Assembly: GCF_032062135.1 (NCBI RefSeq)
Contig: NC_092861.1
Coordinates: forward strand, 142,732,641 to 142,796,640
DNA length: 64,000 nucleotides
Source of the DNA: Pyxicephalus adspersus
Taxonomy: Eukaryota > Chordata > Amphibia > Anura > Pyxicephalidae
Direction: 5' to 3'
Shown here: piece by piece, positions 47,836-60,038 of the stretch
How the letters are laid out: the number at the start of each line of letters is the position of its first letter
Position numbering within the stretch: position 1 is the first letter of the stretch
Notes under the pieces: model-generated
Told to the model about the DNA's origin: nothing
What the model saw: the letters and a program-made list of their open reading frames with translations, nothing else
Databases searched by the model: none
Position numbers and translations under genes: made by a program

Positions 47836-48334
47836 GTGATTTGTTGTTGCACAGAGGGCTGGTGCTGGATCTCCATCGACCAGATCTGCCATGCCAAAAA
47901 ACAAAAAAGGGGTTATTGGTTACTGTAACAAATTGTTATATTGAAAAAAACTCTCCTCATTATTCAAGGTCTTCAAAAATATTTTAGACATTCTGAATGA
48001 CATATCTGTTTCCTGTGTGGATCTTTAATGGTTGCAAATCTTCAAAATTTGTGCCAATCTTGGGCAATGCACTACACGCATTACATTAACATCAGTGGGC
48101 CATCACAATGCAGGCACTGCATAAGGGACTTTATTTGTGGGTGGCAGTGCACCTGAAAAGCAACCTTTGAGGCTATACTTCAAAGAGCTATACCAGAATA
48201 ATAGAATACATAGAATATTTCAAAGTCTTGCTAACAAATGCCATTTACAGTTCAGACATCTGGACAGAAAGTGAAATAGGTGAATTTTTCACAACATATC
48301 TAGAAACTAGTCATAGGATATGTACCAAAATTAG

Positions 48335-48428
48335 TAAAAAATATGTAAATATAATATATAATATAATAAAATATACAATATATTATATAATAATATAATA
48401 TAATATAAAATAAAAATATAATATGTAT
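48335..48428. repeat. Irregular AT-only tract
   Basis: About 90 bases are made almost entirely of ATA/AAT/TAT words, with many short palindromes. Confidence 0.8.
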
Positions 48429-48791
48429 AATAAACTCAGTCGAAAATATAAAATGACTATGGACCTGAATTATTAAAGATGTAAGAGTAGCAGTGGCTGG
48501 GCATTTTAAATCAGAATCAAATCCAACTCGAACTGAATCTATAGCGATCTTGGATTGGAACATGGAATGTGAGATTTCCAAGCTCATAGTCCCAGTTTGG
48601 AAATTGTGTAAGCATACAAAATTGCCCACGCTTGGGTTCATTCAATCATAGGGTGCACTGGCATACCTGTCTCTGTCTTCTACAAAGGTCCATGGCTCAC
48701 AGCAGGAATGACATTAGGGCAGCCTTCTATAAAAGATAGTGCATGGCTATCCAAGGCGCCATATCTGTTTGTCAGTGACAGAAGTTGGGAC

Positions 48792-48795
<4 letters not shown>

Positions 48796-48830
<35 letters not shown>
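48796..48830. repeat. (TA)n microsatellite
   Basis: An uninterrupted TA run of about 17 units. Confidence 0.9.
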
Positions 48831-48838
<8 letters not shown>

Positions 48839-49138
48839 GGATAACTGGATTCAAAATGAAATTCTTTGTGTCCCAATCACCTCCGCTCGCCAAATTTCCT
48901 TCCACTCACCGACAGGTTTAGGAAAACATAAACAATAAACTGGTGATACCATTCAATAAATATTGCCAGTGTTCTAAAGACAAGAGGTAATACAGTGTAC
49001 TGAATATTAAATGATAAGGTATGATGTTATATGATGCATCACAGGTTTTCACAGTGCTTGTAGGTAAACTGTAGCCTCTTGTAAAATGACTATGACTATC
49101 CGTATATATGTAGGTACACATTTAGGGACCTATATCAA

Positions 49139-49403
49139 CCAGAGTTCTTGCAGACATTGATAGGGGTTTCTTAAGCAATGAGCAATTTGTGCCTCTCAGG
49201 TCAGTTTAAGTGACACCAATGATCTTTTTGCCTACCTGTAAGGGTGACATTCATCCCAATGACCACCAATGGAAGAGGCATTTTTCCTACTAACCACCAC
49301 ACTAATACTGTGAGCTGTCCATCTAGTAATTATAGAATGGGTTCCCTGAAGACCTGAGCGTTATTTCAAGGGTTCCCCCATGGTAAAAAATTGGGGAAAG
49401 GCT
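49139..49403 (+). mobile_element. hAT-type MITE, second copy
   Basis: It shares long stretches with 46680-46943, in the same order and orientation: 'aagcaatgagcaatttgtgc', 'ctctcaggtcagttt', 'gacaccaatgatcttttt', 'gtaagggtgacattc', ending 'attggggaaaggct'. It keeps about 60 internal bases ('cctactaaccaccacact..gagctgtccatct') that the first copy has largely lost. The 5' terminal repeat is degraded. Confidence 0.82.
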
Positions 49404-50041
49404 CCACTAGAATAATACATTTTTAGATTGTTGAGGGTTTTTTGCCTTCCTCTGTATCAGCTATGTCTATAGGGTTTTTATCTGTGATATGTTTATTTCC
49501 CTAGTAGTTGAACTTGATGGTCTTTTTTAAACCTGAAAAACAATGTAACTATAAATCTATGTAGCCCCAATGATGGGTGAATGTGCAAGAATTGTTTTTA
49601 ATTCTCTTGGTTATACTTGGTTCTGTGTGGCATATGAGTCGCGACAGCTCAAAACAAATTGCAGATAATCCCTAATCGATGCTTGCAGACATGAAGTTTT
49701 ATGATTGTAGCGATGTTGTGTAACAATGCAGATAGAGTGAAAACAGGATCTTTCATTTAAATAAGCTGTGAAGACAGAATTTTGCTTCTTGACATTACTA
49801 TTTTATTTAGAGTGCATTATCCTTGATCCTAAGCTGAAACGTTGTACAGGACTCTCAGATCATCGCATTGTCTAGCTTAAATCTGTTCTTTTCTTTTTTT
49901 TTCTTTTAACATTCTTGTATTTTTAAGAAACATGAAAACATTTCACAAAGACTGTTTATTTTTAACTGGAACATGAGAACAGGAACACCTTGAAATGACT
50001 TAGCTGCACTGAAATGACAAATGGAAATTGTACTGTAATAC

Positions 50042-50045
<4 letters not shown>

Positions 50046-50085
<40 letters not shown>
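50046..50085. repeat. (TA)n microsatellite
   Basis: An uninterrupted TA run of about 20 units. Confidence 0.9.
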
Positions 50086-50087
<2 letters not shown>

Positions 50088-51251
50088 TAGCTAATGTGTT
50101 CCTGTTCTATTGGTCCCCCACCCCACCAATTGAGTAGGCACAGATACTTAATGCCAATATCCTCCTAATGCCCTTTGCAAAATGTTCCCTTTTGGACACA
50201 GGACACATCTAACCAGACTTGTACAGAAGTGGCAGACATGACAATGGAAAGTCAATAAAACGTTTGTAAATCTTGGTAGAAATCCATTAAAATACATAGT
50301 AAGGCATGTTGACAAATAATAAATTCTGAAATGATTTTCATGTCTTTAGGAAGTAGAGTACAAAGCCAACAGTGGACCCCTGTGCAAAACTGACTTGGGG
50401 CCCTCTTCACCGAACTGACTTGAGGCCCCCTGTTGTCTGAGGAGGGTTTCGGTCACACACTTTGCACCTCCCTGTGTCCCTGTCTCTGAGACTATGCTTT
50501 CCCAAAACTCTGACCCAGTGCAGAACAACTTTCAGAATGATTGACACTCAGCATCATTCAACCCATTTCCAGTGAGCCCAGATTGTCAAAGATTTGAAAG
50601 AAAGATGTTCACATCATTCAAGTATCCAGAGTTCTGCTTTGCCAAATGTGCAGAACATTGTGGTGTAAAATTGTTATTTCATTCTACTTTTGACCTTGTC
50701 AAGTCTTCATTTTTGAGCAGACCATGAAATAAGGAGAAGAGCCCAAGGGTGCAGGTTACATGCTTAGTACATTAACAAATACAAATAGTGACAACGGAAT
50801 AGCCAGCTTTCTAGGCAAATAAAATATATTGTCTTCTTCACCACTGTCAGCATATCCCCAATCTCCATTGGGTTTAAGGATTATTTTTCTGTTGTCCACC
50901 TACATGTCCACATAAGCAGTCTTCTACTACATATGTTAAACCAACACCTGTTCTTAGCCTATTTTACTAATGAATTTAGGGAAAATAATAATAATAAAAA
51001 TTGCAAGATTGAATTACTCTGGTACACTTGTACCGTGGGATTGTTTGAGCATGGGGATATACATGTGCACAACATGGATGATTTTTCACCCTATGCAACA
51101 TGTCATATGCTGATTATCAATGTATGCAATTCACACATGTGCATTGAGTTTTCAGAAAGTGCCGCATGTCCACCTTTTGTTTTAATAAAATGCACTATGG
51201 AATATTAACAACAAGACGGATTATGAGACAGATAGTAATTAAGCAGAAAAG

Positions 51252-51520
51252 TTGGTTCAATGGCTAGCTATGGCCTTTGCAGTGCTTGGTCACAGGTTCG
51301 AACCTCATCTAGGACACTATTTGCAAGGAGTTTGCAGGTTCTCCCTGTAGGTTCACTGGCTTCCCCTCAAAATTGACCTTGGACTGTATTAAAGACATTT
51401 GACTATGGTAGGTACATTAGATTGTTAAACCCCTTTGAGGGACAACTAGTGACATGACTATGGATTTTGTAAAGTGCTGTGTAATATGTTGGTGCTATAT
51501 AAATACAAGACAATAAATAA
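51252..51520 (+). mobile_element. tRNA-derived SINE copy
   Basis: It begins 'ttggttcaatggctagct', a decayed A box, with a well-kept B box GGTTCGAACCT at 51295-51305. It continues through 'gagtttgcaggttctccctg', 'attgaccttgga', 'acattagattgtt' and 'gacaactagtgacatgacta' to the 'gtgctgtgtaatatgttggt' tail with an A-rich end near 51520. An internal stretch seen in the 26976 copy ('cctccgggtac...') is deleted. Confidence 0.85.
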
Positions 51521-52429
51521 CTCAAAAAATCTTTATTCAGCTGCTTTGTAATGGCGTTGAATGAACCTACCCCATGCTACTTCTTAAAATGGAGCAAAAC
51601 CCCACGTAATTCACTTGTTCCTTTACAGGGCGCTGTCATCTTCTTCTTTCTTTGCTCCTTCTTTGTGATCTTTGGCCATCTTGATTGGCTAGGCTGGGGA
51701 TGTCAAAACCCCCAGCACGTGCAGAGGAAACTAGGAATGCCAGGTTTCTTGCCCACCAAAGCTGACACCCTGGATGCTTTGGCCAGAAACCCACAGCGAT
51801 CAGGCAGGTAGGAGGGAATATTGCAGAAGGGACATCACCTATCTCTTTCTGCAATAATGACCCTCCTGATTCTGGATTCTTAAAAGTGTAACTTTATTTC
51901 TGCTTTACCTGCATGTCTTTCTGAACAGATATTCTCTCTTATCCATTGGTAAGTGGTAAATAAGGAACACACACATGCCCTGCTATGCTCTTCTCCAAGG
52001 GAAAGTACAATGGTTGTTGCCACTTGGTTTACATCAATCCAACAGGGGACAGCCGTACACCTGCTACATTTTCAGCCGAGAGAAGCATGACTGTTCCTCT
52101 TGAATGACATATCTACTGTGTATATGTAGCTTTACACATGACATTTCATATGTACAAGGAACAAAGGGGTTAAAAAAATTCTCCATTGCAAAGATGTGAG
52201 AAAACAAGAGCATTGATTTGTATATAAATGCAGGAACTACAGTGAGATACTTAAGTGTATACATTATACATTCCCCATTCATATATTGCAATATCCCTTT
52301 TAGTAAGATCTTTCCATCACCTCTAAAAGGCAATTAATGCCCTTCACTCCCTACTAATCACCTTGAAACAATATATTGTGCTCCAATGAAGCTATAAGGT
52401 AAATTAGCACTGGATAATTGAATGAATAT

Positions 52430-52830
52430 TTGTGAGTGTGATGAGAAAAATCCACAAATCCATTGCTGTTTCAAGAGCGACCCTTTGTTTCAGCGAGACC
52501 TGGAGTTGGGGGGTCGACGAGTCCTTGCATGCTTGTTGGCATTCCAGGTCGAGGTCCTCTGAGCCCGGTGGCGACGAACGAGTTAACGCCATTTTTAATA
52601 GCCCCTTAATGAAACGTTGGTAATTATGAATTTATGACCAATAATCGTCAGCCTGAACTTCGAGGAAGTTAAGTGAGGAGTTTAAATAGATGATCGAGAT
52701 AAGTGTCACAGCATCCACAGTTCAATAATCACCAACATTTTGATTAGGACGTTCTTAATTATGATAACTAACGGCTTAACGAAGAGGATAAAACGGCCGT
52801 TGTCTTCCTATAATGCGCTAGTTATTTCAC
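52430..52830. promoter_or_regulatory. Candidate conserved non-coding block downstream of PROX1
   Basis: This repeat-free block is unusually rich in CpG for the window ('gggggtcgacgagtcc' near 52509, 'ggtggcgacgaacgagttaa' near 52567, 'aaaacggccgttgtc' near 52787). Homeobox-type cores are dense (TAATTATGAATTTATG near 52621, 'cttaattatgataacta' near 52755). It is the best long-range enhancer candidate downstream of PROX1 by eye. No expression or alignment evidence was available. Confidence 0.35.
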
Positions 52831-53788
52831 AATTAACTTCTACACGGGAGGGCCAGACTCAAGTAATCTTACAATCAAATAGCTTGGTAGGCTGTTTGTG
52901 TGCCTATAATTTCAATAAGCTCTTTTGTCAAAAAATTACTTTTCTGCTACACAATTTTCTCACAATACTGTATAAGCCAGCTGCAAAAAAAAAAAAGATA
53001 CCTATGCCGCGTATGTGATGCGGAAGCTTCCCGCTTGACTGTTGGTGACACTTCATATCTCAGTATTTTTCTCAATGAGCTGAAATTAGAGACACAAATT
53101 GCCCATCAGAATATCAAGTAATAATATTTTTGCCTAAAAAAAGCACAGTGGACAGAAATAATCATAACCCATTTTTCTTATTGCGGATTTGAAAATATTG
53201 CTTTGTAATGATGGCCTTGAGTTTCTTGTCAAAAACCTGTAATATTACAGAATAAATTTATAAATAGTTTTTACCCAATATGTACACAATTTTTACATTG
53301 GGTTCAAATGTGTGAATCAGCTTTATGTTTGACTTTGGCATCAGGCAGGGCATTTTTGCAAGGGAGAGGTGATTTCCATTCTGCAGTAAGTATTCCTACA
53401 TCCCCGATGGCTGTCTTTTCTGTCGAAATTTGCAGTAAGTAATTGAGGTGCTGCAGATTAGCAGTTCTTTATTTGGGAAGTGAAAGAAGAATGGGAAGTG
53501 GAGGTGACTTGGAAGCATCTGGTGAATGATAATGAAAGGGAAATAGCTTTTCTAACTGGGGGAGTTTGGACCTAATGGTAGGTACCTCAGGCAGAAAGGC
53601 CCACTGGCTGATAATGGAATGGATGGGTGCTTGTTCATGTGAACAGGGTGATGTTCCAGGACTTTATTGTCCTTACTTCCCTTGATCCACATACAGTCCT
53701 TATTCGGTTGTAGATGCGCGTTCCTAGATGGGTCTCACTATAGAGCTCTATAGGAGCCCACCAGTCCATCTCTTCTCAGCATATGCAT

Positions 53789-53995
53789 TGGGCCTGATTT
53801 ACTAAAGCTCTCCAAGACTGGAAAAAACAGACTACCATAGGAGACCATGAGTGACCCAGCAAATCTGGAAAAAATCTGGTCAAGCATTGACAATAATTTG
53901 CCAACTGATAGCAAAACCATTCCAGGTTTGCTAGATCACTCTCCCATGATAGTCTATCTTCTGCAGTCTTGAAGAGCTTTAATAAATCAGGCCCA
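53789..53995. mobile_element. Hairpin MITE, TGGGCCTGA family, copy 2
   Basis: TGGGCCTGATTTACTAAAGC at the left is matched by the inverse 'gctttaataaatcaggccca' at the right. The arms 'ctccaagactgg' / 'gcagtcttgaagag' and 'agactaccataggaga' / 'ctcccatgatagtct' extend the stem to most of its 207 bases. It is the sister of 7710-7925. No coding capacity. Confidence 0.85.
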
Positions 53996-54358
53996 ATATA
54001 TCTGACCACTCACTAACCAGGTTATTGTGAATGATTATAGCTACCTTCTATGTGCACTTTATACAAAATATTTATGTACCTAAGTGGATAGGGTGAAGCT
54101 TTGTTGGGTAACCAATAAGTTGTTAGGGAAATTCAAAAACAAGAGTTTATTTTGGATACATGATCAAAGTGAACACCATTTCTTATTTACTAAGCTAGTC
54201 AAACACCCATTGATCCCTTCAAAATGTTGCGGAACTGGGGCTATTAACATTATAACTTGTCAATCAGCTCCTGGTACACCCAGTTCCACCCACTGCTTTC
54301 TGGATTAACAGCACTGCCTCTGCTACTGAAACCCTCCCACTAGGATCCAAAGTGTCTG

Positions 54359-54368
54359 GGGGGGGGGG
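54359..54368. repeat. G10 homopolymer
   Basis: A ten-G run is rare in this AT-rich window and likely to be a sequencing or slippage hotspot. Confidence 0.8.
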
Positions 54369-54479
54369 CTGTGTGCCACAAATGGATTTAGAACAGTCAG
54401 GGAAGGTAAAGAAAGTTACTGCTTACTTTATAAGCCTTATGCATCACATAGTAACTAGATTACATGTAATAGTTCTAAT

Positions 54480-54830
54480 TTAAAGCAGAACTATAGTTCT
54501 GCACCTAAAATCTGCCCAGAAGTGCCCTTCTGCAATAAAGCATACTTACCTACCTGTTCCTAATTATCTTTCTGTAGGTACACCGAGCTGAACATTCCCG
54601 GTGTAGCATACTGGGATAACCGTGGTATGAATGAACTCTTGTGCATGCCTAATTATATAATTCTTGCCTGGCCAGTCAAGATCTGACACCCCGAAAAAGT
54701 CCAAGTGAAGATGACAGCGCCCATGACAAATCAAGGAGAGGTGAATGCAACTAAAAAATTGTAATAGTAAGTTTTTTTTTTTTTATTGTCTGTTCTTTAT
54801 GCAATAAAGGAACTGTCTGGTTTATTTCCT
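54480..54830. mobile_element. Possible TTAAAG-type MITE
   Basis: It begins TTAAAGCAGAACTATAGTTC, a typical frog MITE terminus with an internal palindrome, and carries a T14 run at 54771-54784. The far end is not clearly inverted, so its limits are uncertain. Confidence 0.35.
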
Positions 54831-55479
54831 GCACTGGGCCACTGAGAGCTTCTTCTACTGACTAATATTTACATTTGCTACCAAAAAAATTGTATTAGTT
54901 TATATTATTATATTATGATATTAAAATACTATATTATACTTTATATATATTATATATATATGTTAATAAAAGCCTTTATGATACTGCTATTCCCCTCTCC
55001 TGAACAGCTCATATTGTCTACATTTTTGCTAGTTCACATCACATTGATTTCATTGTGAAAATAAGGATAGCAGCAGTTCCAGTTATTTAACAGACAGGAC
55101 AGCTGCCCAGGATGAATTCCAGAATGGAAATTAGAATCACGCGGCAGGTAAATCCTGTCCCCTGAGTAATTTTAAATGCAAAAGATTTACTTTTGACAGG
55201 AGTGTACCTTTAACTTTTATTTTATGTTTACTGGCATTTAAATAAACTACCTGAAAGCCCAAGCGCATATAGCCTAAAGCACATTTACAAAAAAAAGTAT
55301 AATAATAATATTAACATAAGCATTAAAACTAAGCCACATAATGAATCTTTAATTTTTGTACTTCTATCTGTAAGATCTTTTCACCCTTTGAAATTCATCC
55401 CAGTTTGTGCTGCCCCATTAAAAAGCAATGCTTTCGCTGATCAAAATCTACATAAAACATTTCACATGTTCTCTCACAG

Positions 55480-56150
55480 CCACAACAAGTAAATATGCTG
55501 ATTTTAAATGCCAGCATTGCGTCTCCTCTACGCTTCTTTTGATATGGATTTCAGCATACAAAAAAAAAAGACCGATCCGATGATGTCACTTTGATCTGCC
55601 GAAGTGATCAATACAAATAAAGTTTGTGTCTATTGAATGTTGACCCTATTTTATGGCAACATGAATGAGGCCTTCAAAGAACAAAACATCAATGGCTTTA
55701 ATAACAAACACGCATTTTAACGTACATCAAATAACACCGGAATAAAGGAGGCTCAAACTAGTGTTGAACTGGGGAGAGAGAAAGAGAGAAAAAAAATATA
55801 GCAAAAAAAAAAAAAGAATAAAAAAAAGCAAAGTAGGTGAAAAAAAATGCAATCTCGGCTCAGCTTGGAAAATGTAAAAGTTATTGCTGCACAAAGAACC
55901 TCTGGAACGGCCTCCTTTCCAAATTTTCTATTGCACTCTACGCTGTTACTTGCGTATGGCAGAAGCAGCATCTTTGTATTATAGGAACAGTCTGCTTCAT
56001 AATCAAATACCATCTGTCGCTACATCTGAACTTGTTTTCAACATCTGTGCGTCCTGGTCTTAACAAAGCTTTAAAACCCAATTCAAAAACTTTCACAGAT
56101 CACTGGCTAAATATGTACATTTTACCATTTTTCATGTTCGCTTAAAATAT
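55480..56150. promoter_or_regulatory. Candidate conserved non-coding block
   Basis: Unique-looking sequence lies on both sides of a purine-rich A-tract (55790-55850). Its words include 'gccagcattgcgtctcc' near 55511 and 'ccgatccgatgatgtcac' near 55572. It is inferred as regulatory with low confidence. Confidence 0.22.
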
Positions 56151-56199
56151 TCCTTCGGCTTTTCCCTCTTTGACCAGGGGATTGAAAAGATATTTTCAC

Positions 56200-56580
56200 T
56201 AGTTGCTCTAATAAGCTAATTTCCTAATGGCCTGACGCAGCCAAGTGCAAAAGGGGGACACTTGCTTAGGCGCCTGAAAGGACGAGCAGTGCGATGTCTT
56301 GGTGCCAACACAGTCCCTCTTTACCAATGAGGAACCTGAAAGTTGATCAGCGACCATACCCCAATTACTCAAAATGACACTACAGATAAAAACGGCAACC
56401 AAGGGGGGAATCAAAGCGATGGCTTGTACGCTGCTTAAGTGTGTTGGAGCAAATGGCGAAGTGAAATCGGGGAAGGCCCCCCTGGGGGGGTTAGAGGAGC
56501 CGGCGGCGCTTTAAAGAGGCCTCCCGAAAATTGACAAGTACATCTTTGTAGAACTTGCGGCCAGCCCACTGGCAGATGTT
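56200..56580. promoter_or_regulatory. Candidate conserved non-coding block downstream of PROX1
   Basis: GC- and CpG-rich for the window: 'ggcctgacgcagccaag' near 56228, 'ttaggcgcctgaaagg' near 56265, 'gagccggcggcgctttaa' near 56497. There is no repeat signature and no convincing open frame. A long-range PROX1 enhancer is the favoured guess, although an unrecognised non-coding first exon cannot be excluded. Confidence 0.32.
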
Positions 56581-57502
56581 GACCAGTTCTGCTTATGTAT
56601 ACATCAGTTACAGAACACTAAAACAGAGATTGGAATTTTTAATTTAGTCAAGGCAGTTGGGCTAAAATGATGGCTTTTGCTGAAAACCATTAAACGGGGG
56701 GCCTGCCTAATGAAGTAGAAGACTGGCACTTTGGAAGCTGATGAGATGTCGTGGGTTCCAAGTTACAGGACGGCGAGTGAAGGCAAGCATAGCGTCGCAT
56801 CCTCCCTCTGTAGCTGTATAATGAAACCGGAATGGCAGAGAGGGGATACAGCATTATTTCAGAAACATTTCTCTCTGTCTAGCTAGTACAGGCTCACAAA
56901 TTATCTCTTCCAATCTCTAATCTTTGTTTTGGAATGCTCCATTTTTTTTTTAAGGAATAAATCATTTTTGTTCTCAAATGTGAATTTTTGGTTTTTAAAG
57001 GAAGATAACATGTTATTTTCAGAATTCATTTTGGGCACTGAAAGGGTGCTTATGGCTGACATGGCATGTGATTTTCTTGAGCCTGTGGACAGTTGGGCAA
57101 GGATTAGGGTTTGCTGGGCTTCTCTATCGGAAGATCATAACGAGAGTCCCTGACCATTAAACCATGGCAGAGATGGATCTCCAATATGCAGGGAAATCTG
57201 TGTGTGAACACATCTTTTCTTTATATTCTGATTGTGAATGTAATTGTCTTTACATATTAGCCATTTCCACAAATTGCTTAATGACACAATCAAGGTCAGA
57301 TATATCGTACCATTCATGCTATGACTATGGCTTGCCAAATATCAGTGCAACATATAAACAGCATTTTCAGGCTCTAGAATGAAGACCCTGAATGGGGACA
57401 CCGAGATCTTTTAATGCATTGGAATGCAAAATTAAGGAAGGGTTGGTATGAAGGTTAGTGTTGGTGACAGGGTTACAGGGAGGGTAGGTGTAAATTCCAG
57501 GG

Positions 57503-57580
57503 CAGTGTTTCTCAACTAGGATTCTGTGAAACCCTTGGGTTCCTCCCAAAGTTGTTAGGGGTTCCTTGAGCCACTGTGCA
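57503..57580 (+). mobile_element. hAT-type MITE, 5' end fragment
   Basis: CAGTGTTTCTCAACTAGGAT, 'ggttcctcccaaagttgtta' and 'ggggttccttgagc' match the first 80 bases of the 46680 copy. The remainder is missing or unrecognisable. Confidence 0.75.
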
Positions 57581-57956
57581 CACCCATGGAGGATAACGTT
57601 AACATAACATCCACACCGTCAGTAGCTTTTGTAGGGACCGGAAGGTCTGCAAGTTTTTGAACAGAACTCATTGCACCACCCACCCACCGATCGATGTTGT
57701 GCTATTGCTATTGGGACCCACTAGTACAGGCCATAGAAGATCAGTAATATAGTTAGTAGAAAGGTGTGAGCCCTAAAATGGGCTGAGGAACAAGAGACGA
57801 AAGAGCTGCCCTCTGTTCACCAGAGCACCCCACAAGGGTTGATGGACTTGGACATACCAGTGCAGCCTGTAGTACAGTGAAGTAGAGTCGGGTACAAATG
57901 TTAAAGCATTGTCAGAAACAGGCAGAAGTCAATAAGTCGAAGAAGCACCACAAGAT

Positions 57957-58215
57957 GGTCAAAGGAGCTAAAAGGATGGGATCACAAAGAGTCCCAGTAG
58001 TACAGAGTTTACAGAACCACAATGTAATCACTGCAGGTACAGGGGTCACAGAAGGATGAAGGGGCACCGACAGTCATTGAAAAACAAAGTAATGGGGACG
58101 TAGGTGTCTCAGGGTTCAAAGAAGGAGGAAAGGTCACTGAAACATTAAGGTCATGGAGGTACAGTGGTCACAGAAGGCACAAACCCCACCAAGGTACAGG
58201 CCACAAAGTATACTG
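57957..58215 (+). repeat. Degenerate minisatellite, about 61-bp unit
   Basis: Three to four diverged units can be lined up by 'gtacaggggtcacagaagg' (58035), 'gtaggtgtctcagggttc' (58100) and 'gtacagtggtcacagaagg' (58158), each followed by a purine-rich part and 'cac(c)'. An earlier, weaker unit starts near 57957. Confidence 0.6.
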
Positions 58216-59352
58216 AAGCTCCAGTGGGCTCAGGACTCAGCTACACCTTTTGATGTCTAGACCAATCTAATTTTTTGAAAAAAAACTTAAAAGCCCCATA
58301 ATAACCTAAATCTATACTAACATGACTTGGCAAGTGTTGAGTCAACAAACTTGGAGATTGGAGGGTGGGATCCTACTTTAGGTGGCCATGTTCCTGCCCA
58401 AGAACCCCACCATGGGTTATCCCCAGATCAGGGTCATCTCAGACTGAAGGAGTAGAGTCTCTGGTGAGGGACAATGGGTTTAGGTAAAAGCAAAACATTT
58501 TTTTTAGAGGAGTAAAGGGTGATAGGAAAGAACAAAAAAGGGTATTTATATACAGGATATCCAGGGATAGGCTTTAAAATAAATTGACCAAAACACTGCA
58601 TACCTTTCCTTTAAGTATTATAAATACCGATATATATTCTGGAGAAAGATAAGGCAGAATGAATCCATTGACAGACCGCGGCACATACATTTCCTATTTT
58701 TATGACTGCTTAAGGCTGGAAGGCTCTTAAAGGTGCATAGCCTATCATTTCCTCCTTCTTAAGGTCATTGGTGCAGAGAAAAGATCACATCTAGGTGAAT
58801 GTAATGACACCCTTATCGTAACCTAATGGATGACTTGGCCCTCGTGGAGAATAATTACCTTTATTTCTCCATCTGCAAAGCCTCTACAGGGAATGGAAAT
58901 GCAAAAATCATTTTCCTAATAACAGATTTAAACCTGACTATTTAAAACGTCAATAAGTGCCATTAATGAGTAAAAGGAAGGGAGGAAATATGGGAAAATC
59001 AAGTTAAAGGTAAATCGCTCTGCTTGTACTTGGTCATATCAAACAATTTTTTAAAACTATGCAATGTCATTTATTAAAGTGACAGTTTTATTAAAGAAGA
59101 GCAAAATAGTCATTTGTATAGGTGCATATGATTTACTGTCACATGTTTCCCTGTGCTTAGACATATGGGACTAAGAGTAAAGTCCAATGTCAATGCATTA
59201 ATACTATTTTCTTATTACAGCCAAATTGCGTTATATTTTTTAGGGAAGAATAACCCAAAACCCATAAAATAACCCATAAAAATTATTGTCTGGTCTCCAT
59301 TTCTTTCCATACATTCCACTATGGAGATTTCTCCCCATTTCCATTCTCCATA

Positions 59353-59371
59353 TTAAAGCGGAACTAATCTT
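59353..59371 (+). mobile_element. TTAAAG-type MITE terminus
   Basis: TTAAAGCGGAACTAATC matches the end of the 29360 element. No partner end was identified before the Tc1 copy begins. Confidence 0.4.
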
Positions 59372-60038
59372 CATCAACATAAAATAAAAGTAGGCAGCTC
59401 TTTATAGAAGAATATATAAGCTTTGTCTTTTCTTCCTATGTCAATAAATTCATAGTAACATAAAAGACAATATAAAAAATCGGTATTTAAATCTAACTTC
59501 GGGTGTAAAACAATATGCAACAGATTCCAGATTCAAATCAAAATTTAACAAACTTGAATCTAAATGGAGAAGTCATGTGTGAAAAACTAAGTACACCCCA
59601 GGATTTCTTAAATTGTAGAGCCACATTTAGCAGCAAAACTTGAACTATTCATATTCTGTAATGGCTTTATTAGTCCATTAGTTATTAGACATCATTGTGG
59701 AGAAATATTGGCCTGCTATTCTTTACAATATTTTGGTTTAGTTCGATAAGGTTTGGCATTTGTTTATGCTCTCTAACACAATATTTGATCAGGGTGAGAT
59801 CTGGATTTGGATTTGGACGTTGCAACACCTTGATTCTTTTTCTTTTATCAGCCATTCTTTTGTAGGTTGTGTTATCCTGTTGCATGACCCAATTTTGCCC
59901 AAGCTTTGGCCAGAAAATAAAAGCCAAATGTGAGTCCATACATATGGACTCATTTGACTTAAGAATACTTTGGTATACAGAGGAGTTCATGTTAAAATGA
60001 CTGCAAGGTGCCCAGGTCCTATAACCCCAAAAAAGCCC

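Noticed and set aside
48300..48641. 113-codon open frame on the minus strand
   Set aside because: Its length comes from an AT-only repeat tract that yields Ile/Tyr runs.
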